From Hypsibius dujardini (taxonomy: Eukaryota > Tardigrada > Eutardigrada > Parachela > Hypsibiidae): a stretch of DNA of 31,455 nucleotides. Made by a program: the position numbers and the translations under genes. The DNA lies in assembly GCA_001579985.1 (NCBI GenBank), contig LRSR01005393.1, forward strand, positions 1 through 31,455. Reading direction: 5' to 3'. The notes beneath the pieces were generated by a model that was given only the letters and a program-made list of their open reading frames with translations, was not told where the DNA came from and did no database searches. The first letter of the stretch is position 1; each line of letters starts with the position of its first letter. This document shows, piece by piece, positions 1-9,980 of this stretch.

Positions 1-382
1 GGCGGGGGGCAATGCTCAGGGGTCCCAGATTGATGGGTATTTGAGTTGTATTCGTGTGCTGCCAAAATATTTGTGCATCGAAAATTCTCCCTCTTCCGAC
101 CGCCGTAGACGGAGAGCAATATTTTCCCCTTAGAGCTGTATTTTTTAAGCTGCTGTGAGGGGGATTTTTAATCTCCGGAAATGAATTTGGGAGTTTGTAA
201 AGAATTGTTTTGCTGCTGAGCTGGGGACATGCCAAGGTGATACTAACTCATCAATCAATCGCGTGATCTTCGCACAGACCAAATCCTCGCTTAATCGAGC
301 ATCGATCGCTTGCGCCTTACCATCCCGTTGCAGCCGCATTGACTTCCCTGTGCTCTGCGCCGTCTCCAACACAAGCCCCACC
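1..382. other. Upstream region and 5' leader of RTEL1; no gene seen
   Basis: No open frame here is supported as a gene. The region leads into the RTEL1 start codon, which sits in a very strong Kozak context (CCCACCATGG at 376-385). Short CAATCAAT-type repeats occur near 249-260, as they do across the window. The promoter is probably here, but I see no diagnostic core element. Confidence 0.5.
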
Positions 383-2544
383 ATGGTGCTCGTCACAGTA
401 CGCGGAATCGCCATCGAATTTCCCTACGAACCGTATGCCATTCAGGTGAACTACATGGAGAAAGTGATAGAAGCGCTGCAGACGAAATCAAACGCTCTGC
501 TGGAGAGTCCCACCGGCACGGGTAAGACGCTCTGCCTCTTGTGTGCCTCTATGGCCTGGCTGGAGCACCATAAGAAGCTGTACCCGCCAAGTGTCTTTTC
601 GAGTAATCAGACGCATGGGGAGTTTGGTGTCGGCGGGGAAGACCGTCGACGGAAGAGGATGGAGAATGTGCGCAGCACCGAGACGCCGCGGATTATTTAT
701 GCTTCCCGAACACATTCCCAGTTAGCGCAGGTCATGCAGGAGCTGAAGAAGACTCCCTATAAAAGGTAAATTTTTCAGTGCTTCGGAATCGGATGAAGTG
801 GTAGAGGCTGCTGTTCTTAATCTCATTGTCATCTCGTGGTTGTTGGGTTGGCCATTTAATTAGTCGCTGGATTGATTGATTGGTTTGCGTGTGGTTTGTC
901 CGCGAGTCGATTGATTGATTATGCGTATGCTGTACAGGAATGTTCGGTTCCATTAAAGATTACTTCGTTTTTGACTTATTGCTTCGTTTTTGACTTATTG
1001 TTTTGTAGTTTCGGTAGACTGGGGATATGTCTGCTGGAGTAAAGCGCCAAGTAATAAATGACGCATTGGTTCAGGATTTCATTAGATTCCGATAGCTGTT
1101 GTGTGGTACGGAAGGGGCGGGGCGCTCAAGTTTTCATTTCAGCGGGTATCTTATGGTTTTGAGAAAGTGGTTTATTTGATAGGCCGATAGCCCAATTTTT
1201 TATCTCATGAGCTGACCAAGCGCTACTATTTTACTTGGTGAACTACTTGACGAGGTGCCGTTCTGTTGGTCGCTGTTCACACATGCTTATTGTACTCTTC
1301 CCTGATTGCAGAACGAAGGTTTCCATTATGGGTTCGCGCGATCAAATGTGCCTCAACACCGACGTGTCGCGCCTGCCCAGCAATGCCGCCAAAAACGGTG
1401 CCTGTCGCGAGAAGGTGAAAGCTCGCAGCTGCCACTACTACAACAATCTTGACGAGAAAATGGATTCGCTGTCCCTGGAGCCCGTGGCGGACATTGAAGA
1501 GCTCGTCGGCTTCGGAAAACGGAATCGCGTTTGTCCGTACTACCTCGCAAAAGCCGGCGAAAAACAGGCTGATCTCATCTTCATGCCGTACAACTACATC
1601 TTCGACCCTGCGGTGAGGCGAACGGTGAAACTGGACCTGATGAACGCCGTGGTGATTTTGGATGAGGGACACAATGTCGGGAAGGTGTGCGAAGAGAGTT
1701 ACTCTCACGAAATCACATCCGTGGATTTGGCTGTTTGCATTCGTGAGATTGGCCGAATTTTGACTTACATGGCGAAAAGGGAGAAGGAGACTACCGGGAA
1801 AACGGTTGACGTCCATCAAGCTACTTCACAGGTATTTGTAACTTCGAAGCAGACCAAACTTTGGCTGTTAGAGCCTTGCCTGTTTCTTTTGATGGGCTCT
1901 AACGTGTGCAGGTCGATGTGTGCTTCAATTTTTACAATTGGAAGATTTATCCGGCTTTGCCTTTAGCCAATGCGGGATTTGAATACCGACTCTTTGGATG
2001 CACCCGCAACTATTGGAGATGTGGCAGAACTGAAACGTGCGCTGTTGGATTTTGAAAAGGCATTTGACAGTATTACTGTGTCGGAAAATGCAGACTTAAA
2101 TGTGAGAAGCCTGACCTTCTTGGCGGAGCTGTTCAACGCTGCCGGCATCACTCAACAGCGGTTTGGCATGCTCTACGTAACAATGGAAAACCTGACAAAG
2201 GAAACAGCGGAGAAGGAGGAGCGGGGCAGTGTGATCAGCGGCGTCGTCGCGCCGGTGCAGAAATTCATGGAACTTCTCTGCATGGCATTTGCAGGTTCTC
2301 AAGAAATTGACTTTGTTTCCAGACTATTTTTTTGTTTTTGTTTTGTTGTTGTTTGCCATCTGTCTAGTTTTCTCTTCCTGCCTCCTTGTCTGTTTGTCTG
2401 TCTGCCTGCCTGTTTCTTTGGTTGCCTGTTTGTCTACCTAAATGTACCTGACGATTTGTTTGGCCACCTGTCTGTCTATCTCTCTACCGGTTTGGCTGAC
2501 TGAATGAAAGTCTATCTGTCTGTTTATCTGGTTGCCTGTGTGCC

Positions 2545-2576
<32 letters not shown>

Positions 2577-5362
2577 GCTCTGTCGGTCTGTCTGTCTGTC
2601 GATCTATCTATTTGTCTGGCGATTTGGCTTGCTGTTGGTATGTCTGTGGCCTTCCTTACTTTCTTGCAATCACATTAATCTTCACCACCCGTAAATATGT
2701 TTGTATATCTTTAATAGCGATATCGTAATTTGGTTGTGATGGTCTTTTTGCAGAGGAAACGAAGAAGTACCATAATTTCTTTCGGGTTTACATTCGAAAT
2801 GAAGATGTCAAGAAGCGAGCGCGAGAAGGCTGGAACACGGACGCAGTCACGACGAAGCTCTCCCGGATTCTTAGCGTGTGGTGTCTTAGCCCAGGCTGTA
2901 CGATGAAAACGATTGCCAGCAGTGGAATCCACTCCATGTTGATTACTTCCGGTACACTCGCGCCAATGGAGCCTCTCTTGAAGGAGCTCATGATACCGTT
3001 TACCATTCAGTTATCTAATCCGCACATCATAAAAAGTAGTCAGGTATAGTGAACTTGTTGAACTTGAACTTGCACTTGAACTTGTTAGTGAAGGGGGCAC
3101 TTATTGCACATAATTTCAAAATTTGGGATTAACTCTGCAGTAAATTCACAATTTCTGATAGGTGTGGATGGGAATCATTGGCAAGGGCCCCGACAACATC
3201 CAGTGGTCATCGGGCTACGAGAACAGGGACAACATCAGCTATCGGCGCTCACTGGGACGAGGAATTCTTAATCTGTTGGATTCAATACCGGACGGCGTGC
3301 TGGTGTTTTTCTCTTCCTACTGGACCATGCAGAGTAGCATTGAGACGTGGACTGCAGAAGGTATCTGGGATGGGATGAATAAAAAGAAGACGTGCTTTGT
3401 CGAACCGACCAACCGGAATGATTTTACTGCGGCTCTCGCTGATTATTTCCGCATTGTCAAGCAGAAGGAGAATGGCGCGGCCTTTTTCGGAGTTTGTCGG
3501 GGTAAAATTAGTGAAGGTATGTAAAGTTTCTTTCTATTATTATAATTATTCATATTTGTCTGTGCGTCTTCTCCATGTCTGAACGAAGTTTGGACATTCC
3601 TTCCTCGTAACCTTTCGCGATCTTTCGGAAAGCTTAGAAGTCGCATTTCTTTCCAGGCGTTGATTTTCCCGATTGTTGCGCTCGGGCGGTGATTGTAACT
3701 GGTGTCCCATTCCCTGCGGCGAAAGAGCCGAGAGTTCTGGTGAAGAGGAAATATCTGGATCAGTCGTATCAGCAAGTGGAAACGAGGACGTTGACGTCCC
3801 ACGACTGGTACAATCGAGAGGCCTTCTCCGCGGTCAACCAAGCTCTCGGACGCGTCATTCGCCACGCTCAGGACTTTGGGGCATGTATCCTCTGTGACTA
3901 TCGATTCGAGATGGAAGGTAATCGCAGGATGCTCAGCGGTTGGCTGCGGAATGTGGCGAGGAGTTACACATTTGCCCTCGGAAAACGGTACGTCCATCCC
4001 TTAACTAATTTTAATGCTCTGGCAGCCAGTTGACCTTTTTTATTTCTTCCCTTTTGGGTGGCAGATCAATGGCGGAATTCTTCGCTGGACACACTGGAAT
4101 TGTTCGTTCCGCACCACAAGATGTTTCCGATATGGGAATGTCCGGCAGTGCCAGGCCCGCTAGCCGACCAAAACGAGAGTTGTCAGCCGATGGCTCTTCT
4201 TCCAGTTGCAAGTCTGCATGTGGATCTCGGAGTCAGTGCATGCCGGAGCCGGTCTTCGATAATGCTGCCCTGTCGGTCTACTGCAGCTTGCCCGTGACTT
4301 CCGTCGCGCAACCGTTAACCGCTGAAGGTGGCAAAAGGATTTCAGTGTTTGATGCGTTGAACGCTCAAGTCTCTTCGACTTCCCTTCCGTCCGTTAACCT
4401 ATCGACAGAACCGAAAGCTCCACGGGTAAGTTAAGTTTAAGAATCAGAAATATGGACTGTATTTATGTGAATTAACAAGCCCGATGACCACTGAATGTTG
4501 TCGGGGCCCTTGCCAATGATTCCCATCCACACCTATCAGAAATTGTGAATTTACTGCAGAGTTAATCCCAAATTTTGAAATTATGTGCAACAAGTGCCTC
4601 CTTCACCAATAAGTTCAAGTGCCTCCTAGTTAGTTAGTCCACTATACCTGACTACTTTTTATGATGTGCGGATTAGATAACTGAATGGTAAACGGTATCA
4701 TAAGCTCCTTCAAGAGAGGCTCCATTGGCGCGAGTGTACCGGAAGTAATCAACATGGAGTGGATTTCAGTTACATTTATGAATCAGAAATATGGACGGAA
4801 TTTATTTTAATTCTCATTACTATTCAGTTTCCTTGTCTTCCAGTTCCCCGTCTCCCTGTCGACCATACCCGACATTCCCTCCTCTTTCCCTTCTTCTCAC
4901 CCTCGCAAACATCGCGTTATTCCTCGACCGTTTGACCTGGACACCAAGGAAGTCACGTCCAGCGGAGAAAGCCGTGTCCCGGGAGTGCCGACTGGCTTCG
5001 TGAAAGTTATACCACGCCCGATGACGACAGTACTGGGCGTTACACAGCCAACCGCACGGTCCACTCTACCATCGACTTCTTGCCCCACAGCCAAGCCAAA
5101 GCTCTCCGTTCCGGAGACCATCGCAATCATCCGGAACGATCTCAACGCGGCGGATTTCAAGCATTTAAGCGGAATTTTGTCAGAGTTACGCAAGCCCGCA
5201 ACGGAAGGATGTCTAGCCCTGACCGTAGCGCTTGCGAACTTGGACGATAAAGTGAAGAGGAATAAGGTGGCGTTGTTGTTGAGTAGTTTCATACCGAAAA
5301 AGTTTCGTGGCGAGTATGAAACATTTTTGAGAGAACATGCGATTTTGACTGTCCTCGAATAA
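383..5362 (+). CDS. RTEL1: Regulator of telomere elongation helicase 1 (RTEL1), 8 exons, 1028 aa
   Basis: Exons: 383-765, 1312-1831, 1967-2294, 2754-3043, 3162-3516, 3657-3987, 4065-4425, 4844-5362; all junctions keep phase and total 3087 nt. RTEL1 is a nuclear 5'-3' Fe-S DNA helicase of the XPD/FANCJ family that unwinds D-loops, T-loops and G-quadruplexes at telomeres and forks. The N terminus reads [14 protein letters not shown], then Walker [11 protein letters not shown] (residues 41-50). Four Fe-S cysteines are present (C141, C159, C168, C202). Walker B reads DEGH (245-248), not the usual DEAH. Also seen are the ASRTHSQL motif, ITSGTLAP and motif [11 protein letters not shown]. The tail (about 935-1020) resembles one harmonin-N-like helical domain. 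The protein is shorter than human RTEL1, with no visible PCNA-binding box or C-terminal RING. Intron 7 holds an inverted copy of part of the gene itself. The start was chosen by homology and Kozak context. Confidence 0.95.
2381..2615. repeat. (CTGT/CCTG)n microsatellite in RTEL1 intron 3
   Basis: The intron between 2295 and 2753 is mostly a degenerate tetranucleotide tract, purest at about 2540-2600 (CTGT repeats). The long open frames across it are a by-product of the repeat. Confidence 0.9.
2926..3216 (+). repeat. Source arm of an intragenic inverted duplication in RTEL1 (exon 4 end, intron 4, exon 5 start)
   Basis: This segment covers the last 118 nt of exon 4, all of intron 4 and the first 55 nt of exon 5. 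It is repeated in reverse complement at 4478-4765 in intron 7. The coding frame is intact here, so this arm is the original copy. Confidence 0.9.
4441..4813. repeat. About 33-bp direct repeats flanking the inverted RTEL1 copy
   Basis: GAATCAGAAATATGGAC is present at 4441-4457 and again at 4780-4796. Similarity continues to about 4474 and 4813, at roughly 27 of 33 positions. The pair brackets the inverted insertion like a target-site or break-repair duplication. Confidence 0.8.
4478..4765 (-). repeat. Inverted copy of RTEL1 exon 4/intron 4/exon 5 inside intron 7
   Basis: Read on the minus strand, this is a close copy of 2926-3216, including the intron 4 splice donor and acceptor. The exon portions differ by very few bases. 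The intron portion differs by several substitutions and a small indel block near 4615-4640. It lies wholly within intron 7 (4426-4843), so the gene stays readable. Confidence 0.9.
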
Positions 5363-5415
5363 GCGAGTATGAAACATTTTTGAAAGAACATGCGATTTTG
5401 ACTGTCCTCGAATAA
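5310..5415 (+). repeat. 53-bp tandem duplication of the RTEL1 C-terminal codons and stop
   Basis: The unit at 5310-5362 covers the last codons of RTEL1 and its TAA. It is repeated at 5363-5415 with one visible change (GAGAGAAC versus GAAAGAAC). The second copy lies after the stop codon and therefore in the 3' UTR. Confidence 0.93.
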
Positions 5416-5505
5416 GCGGATACAACTCTGGTCGCCTCCGGTCGTTTTTGAGCGGTGATCGCTCAACGGCGTCCTTCCTACTTTTAGTTCTTTAGTTCTG
5501 TGAAA

Positions 5506-5944
5506 TAATATTCCTAATTGGGGAAACAGAAACGTTCTCTGACAATGAATCAAAGGGTGTGGCAGGGTGACGCTAAGTGGAAATGTGATACAATGGGCTC
5601 ACCATAAGGTTATCTCTTGCCGAGCCGAGTGTTTCAAAGTGGAGAGTATTTTCGCACTCGTCCCACTCAGTTCGTGATCCTCGGGATGATTGCAAATATC
5701 CTTTGCGGTTCTTCAAATACCTTGTAATATTTCTGGTTGGGGAAACGGAAACGTTCTCTGACAATGAATCAAAGGGTGTGGCAGGGTGACGCTAAGTGGA
5801 AATGTGATGCAATGGGCTCACCATATGGTTATCTCTTGCCGAGCCGAGTGTTTCAAAGTGGTGAGTATTTTCGCACTCGTCCCACTCAGTTCGTGATCCT
5901 CGGGATGATTGCAAATATCCTTTTGCGGTTCTTCAAATATCTCG
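5506..5944. repeat. 219-bp tandem duplication downstream of RTEL1
   Basis: Copy 1 is about 5506-5724 and copy 2 about 5725-5944. They share long near-identical stretches, for example GTTCTCTGACAATGAATCAA. Differences are scattered single bases and a one-base indel. Copy 2 carries a short open frame that copy 1 breaks, and I do not regard it as coding. Confidence 0.9.
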
Positions 5945-6630
5945 CAGCCGCGAGTTTGAGTATTTGGACCGATGCTTATGCGCTTTAACTTGGAGGTAAG
6001 GTTCAGTTTTTGTAATACTGCTGCGGCATGTTTCTGTTGGCGCGTTGCGAGCAGACACAAGCCACTTCTCCGCATGGCCGATCTGTTTTTGGAACATGAC
6101 TCAGGATTGCAATCAATTCAATACTTCATTCCCCCTTTCTGTTCTCCAAATTTGTCCTTCGCAAAGATTTAAAATTTTTAAGATTTGGCGTGGTTAAAAT
6201 GCGTCCTTGGCCTGAACTTTTAACCCTAAAAAGTGTAGCCTTATTTGGAAAGATTACCTCGTGCAGTGCATCGTTGATTGATTGATTAATCGTAACAGAA
6301 TTAGTATCTTCGTCTATCCGGTTTTTTTTGGAAAATCCTCTCCTCGGTACCTTGCTTTATGTGCAAAGATTTTTCGATGCAATTAAAAACTAAACGTTGC
6401 TGAACTCCGGAAGGAAAGAAGGACAGTGATGCAGAGAAGACCGGAACTGCAATGGTCCATAAGATGTATTGATCGATTGAGTGATTGGAACAGCGCTCCA
6501 TAGTTCAAACCTATTCACTGCCTGATTGATTGATGAATTAAGGAATTTACATTTACACTGTTTTATGTTTGTGCTTTAGACATTCCGCTTTCCCGCATTC
6601 TGAGCGGCTGTTAAAAAGCACCAAACTTTC
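5945..6630. other. Intergenic region and 5' leader of PNISR; no gene seen
   Basis: It holds only short frames and TGATTGATT-type simple sequence (near 6270, 6470 and 6520). A pyrimidine-rich stretch ending in TGTGCTTTAG at about 6580 looks like a splice acceptor for a 5' UTR exon ahead of the PNISR start. Confidence 0.5.
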
Positions 6631-9178
6631 ATGTGGCCCTACCAGCAGCCCGGCCCGCCGCGTCACCCGATGGCTGGCGTGCCTCAAGTGCCCCATCCGG
6701 CTTACTATCAGCCCGCGCCACCGCCCGGCGGAGTCCACCCGGATGATCTCGCTCATGCTGCCGAGCAATGGGCTCGAATGCAAGCTCCTCCACCGCAACC
6801 TCAGCAGCAGTATCCCCCATACCACAACCATCAAGACCCACAAGCGCCCCAACATTGGCAGCAATCTAACCAACCGCTTCAGTTCCACAATCCCGAACCT
6901 CAACATCGTTTACCTCTACCTTTTCCCCCGTCTCCACATGGACAACAAAATCAGCCATTCCACGGCCAGCAGAATCAAATGCAGTTCCAGAATCCTCAAG
7001 GTGCCCCCCAGCAGTTTCAAAATCCCTCAGTGGTGGTCCAACAGCAGCAGTTTCACCCTCAGTCTCAGTTTCCCGAGCAGCCGCCTCCACCGCGTCACTC
7101 GGGCCTCTTGCCGACTCCGCAAAACGATTTTAACTACGGACGGCCACCCGAAGGCAACCATTTCCATCCACCGGAGCAACACTTCGAAGCGCCCCGGCCG
7201 CCGTGGCAGCAGCCGCCGCATCCTCAACAAGGTCCAGCGGGTCCGCAGCAACACTACCAGCCGCCGCCGCAGCAGCAGCAGCAGCTGATGGAGACGGTTC
7301 CGCTCGAGCATCCACCTGCCCCGTATTACCAGTACACCCTGGCGGGGAATTTGGAGTACGTCGATCCCAGTGGTAGCGGTGTAGACCCGCAGTATGCCGG
7401 CTTCGATTTTGAAGGCTACTACGCGCAACAGCAGAGCGCGGAAGCTTTGAAGAAGCTCCCGCCGTGGATCAGAGAGGGATTGGAGAAGTTGGAGCGGGAA
7501 AAGCAAAAGGAACGGGAGAAGCAGCGGTTTATGCAGCAGTACGAGACGCGAATGAAGGAGGAGAGCAGTAGTGCGGCCGATAAGACCGGTCGGTCGAGGT
7601 TTTCCAGTTCGCCCAGTCGCAGCCGGTCAGTTTCGGCGGAGAAGGATAAAAGCGAGTCAGATGAGGAGTTTGACGCGGATGTGATTCCTATGACAGAGGA
7701 AGAGAAGCAGGTACCAACAATATTCTATGCATGGTGACATATTATTGTGATGCTGGGTCAGTGTGTTTGCGAAGTTCTCCATCTGTCTCTTCGGTTGTGC
7801 TCGTGTCTCTATATATATTGCTTTAGCTGTCTATATCTATTGCTTTAGCTGTCTGCATACTAACCAGATTGATTTTGCCAGGTTGTCATGTTGAAAGCGA
7901 TGAAGGAAATGGTCACGGCGGTTCTGATGGCCAGTACCACAAGAGTTCTGGAGAAGGCCTGTTTGGAGGAAATCGAGGCGAGAAAGGTTGTGCTGAAGCA
8001 GGCCGCTGTCCAGCCCGTACGAATGTCAGCTGCACTAGCTTCATTGGCGCAGTTCGGAAGTAGCGACTCGGACTCAGACGAAGAACGGCTTCCTCCGCCA
8101 CCACCCGGTGTATTGAAGTCACTCTCAACGGCGCAAAAGCTATCGGATAAGCAGGCGCCATTGCCCGGAATCGCGTCGCGGGGATCAAGCAGCGAGAAAT
8201 CGCCTTCGCCAAGACCAAAGGCACAACGAGAAAAGAGCCCACCGGTTACGGCTAAGGTAAATAACTCATGTGTCATTCATCGTTAGTTATAATTAGACTG
8301 CCGTTATAACCCGAGATATTTTTCCAGGGATCGTATAAATATCTTTCTATTTATAGGCCAATGCAAAACCGGAAGATCGAGATGGTTCCCCAGTCGTCCG
8401 GCGAAATAATGGTTCCGCCAGTCCGTCCCGAACGAAATCAGGCCACCGAAACTCTTCATCGCCAAAGCGGACCTCGTCTGCTAGGAAACACAGCAATCGA
8501 CGTAGCCCTAGTTCTTCCTCCGATTCCGATTCTCACCGTGGACGAAGAAAACGCGTGTCGCCACTCCAGCGAACGGATTCAGTCTCTTCGCGTTCGTCTG
8601 CTAGAAAGCCGAGGAGCCCTTCCCCGCTGCCGCGCGATAGAACGGCAAGTGTGGCGAAGTCACTTTCCAAACCAGATGACCGAAAACGCGGCCGACGAAG
8701 GAGTTCATCTGTGGAAGACCACATCTCCTCGTCTCGGCGATCACGCAAGAGTCCTTCTCCACGGCAGCGAACTACCAGCAGCAGTAAGATGTCATCGAGT
8801 TCGGTGAAAGACCAAAACCCGAGAGTACGCGATTCTTCGATGGAGGATGGGCAGGTTCATTCACAGGGATCTCAATCACCACCTAAGCGGAGAAGCAGTC
8901 CGGCGTCATCGGATCGTGCTGATAAAGATAGCAGTGATAGGAAAGTTAGTCGACTGGATGGAAAAGGGAAGGATTCTGCAATGGAGGAACGCTCAAGGCG
9001 AACGGAAAAGGATCGATTGAAGCGAAAAGACAAACATGATTCCAGCCCAGTGGAGGAAGAGCGATCATCAAGAAAACAGCGGGAGAACGAGAGGAAAAAG
9101 ACTCGCGCCGACGATAATGGATCAAGAGACCGGCGGGATTCTGCTGGATCTAGGGAGCACAGGCAAAGGTATTCTTGA
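6631..9178 (+). CDS. PNISR: PNISR-like arginine/serine-rich splicing-associated protein, 3 exons, 758 aa
   Basis: Exons 6631-7710, 7882-8256 and 8357-9178 join in phase (360 + 125 + 274 codons). PNISR is a nuclear-speckle RS protein thought to act with the splicing machinery. The N-terminal third is Pro/Gln-rich low complexity. The family signature PPWIREGLEKLEREKQKERE lies around residue 280, where human PNISR has LPAWIREGLEKMEREKQK. It is followed by an acidic MTEEEKQ segment running over the exon junction into VVMLKAMKEMVTAVLM, then SSALASL-like ALASLAQFGSSDSDSDEE. The last exon is an RS/KR-rich tail ending HRQRYS. The length is close to human PNISR (about 800 aa). A GTATTC just before the stop could act as an alternative donor, so the extreme C terminus is less certain than the rest. 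Confidence 0.88.
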
Positions 9179-9338
9179 GCGTTGCTCAGGCTGTCAGTTT
9201 CTGATCAGTTATCAGCGCTTCACAGGTAAACCACGTTCTTCTTAATGGCTTCTCGTACAGTAACACTCGATGAACAGATCAAAAGTTTTTGTAACTACAT
9301 AGCATGTCGGCTGTTAATAATATCTGATTTTTCTCCAT

Positions 9339-9506
9339 TTAGCCTGCTGGAGATGCCATCCGTGGTTTCGCTCCACCGGCCGCTGGAACTCCAATGCCGC
9401 ACCATTCTGACAGCAGTCCAATGATCCCGTCCTTTTCGTACTTTCTGTATCCGATGTAGCCGATAAATAAGAGGGCCCCGGCTAATCCCAGAAATGCCAG
9501 GGACAT
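9339..9506 (-). CDS. Possible 55-aa single-pass membrane microprotein
   Basis: This ORF begins MSLAFLGLAGALLFIGYIGY, a convincing hydrophobic helix, followed by the basic stretch RKYEKDG and a short tail ending MASPAG. I do not recognise a family. It lies between the convergent 3' ends of PNISR and the DEPDC7-like gene. There is no visible upstream exon, though it could be the last exon of something spliced from further right. The pattern (start, helix, positive flank) resembles small mitochondrial or ER membrane proteins, but this is inference only. A chance ORF is a real alternative. Confidence 0.35.
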   Translation of the reverse strand: MSLAFLGLAGALLFIGYIGYRKYEKDGIIGLLSEWCGIGVPAAGGAKPRMASPAG

Positions 9507-9673
9507 TTCGCGTAGCGCCTTTTTCTACTTTGTACTTATTCACGTAACACGATCAGAATGACAAACAAGAGAAATGTGAAGGAAATGTTCTGTCTCTTTA
9601 AAACCGCTTTCATCTGCCAGTTTGGTCTCCAAGCAAAAGATGCTCACTCTGGGGACCATGAATGAGTGCACAG

Positions 9674-9790
9674 GAGGGTCTGGGGGTATGGGCAAAAGGG
9701 GCGGAGCAGTGGGGTGGTCAGGCGGTTGATTGTGCGATTGTTTGAAAACCACCCCCTGCCCCGCCCCTTTTGCCCATTCCCCGGACCCTC
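9674..9790. repeat. Hairpin-forming inverted repeat with ~44-bp arms
   Basis: The arm at 9674-9718 pairs with 9748-9790 (GAGGGTC...GGGTGGT against ACCACCC...GACCCTC), with a 29-base loop. Both arms contain GGGCAAAAGGGGCGG. It could be a small fold-back element or a transcribed hairpin, and it belongs to no family I can name. Confidence 0.85.
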
Positions 9791-9980
9791 AATCGTACTC
9801 AATCTTGTCGTTGACTGTATAACGATGAGTTTCAGTACCGACCCACAGAGGACGGGCTATGGCTTCAATTTTCGCAACCGATAAAAAACTGCTATGCCAC
9901 ACCCTAAAAAGAGGACGTGCGGCAATGTTACTGTAGAAGATAAAAAAAACAACTAACGCGTGTGAGAGTACGAAGGAGAT

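Noticed and set aside
1277-1819. 180-codon minus-strand frame
   Set aside because: It is a shadow of RTEL1 exon 2, whose plus-strand reading carries the Fe-S and Walker B motifs.
2390-2728. Cys/Val/Ser-rich frames such as those reading [12 protein letters not shown]
   Set aside because: Artefacts of the CTGT/CCTG microsatellite in RTEL1 intron 3; the same applies to frames at 18555-18757.
4478-4765. Separate RTEL1-like gene fragment or antisense exon
   Set aside because: Only the ends of two exons and one intron are present, in reverse, inside RTEL1 intron 7; it is an inverted duplication, not a gene.
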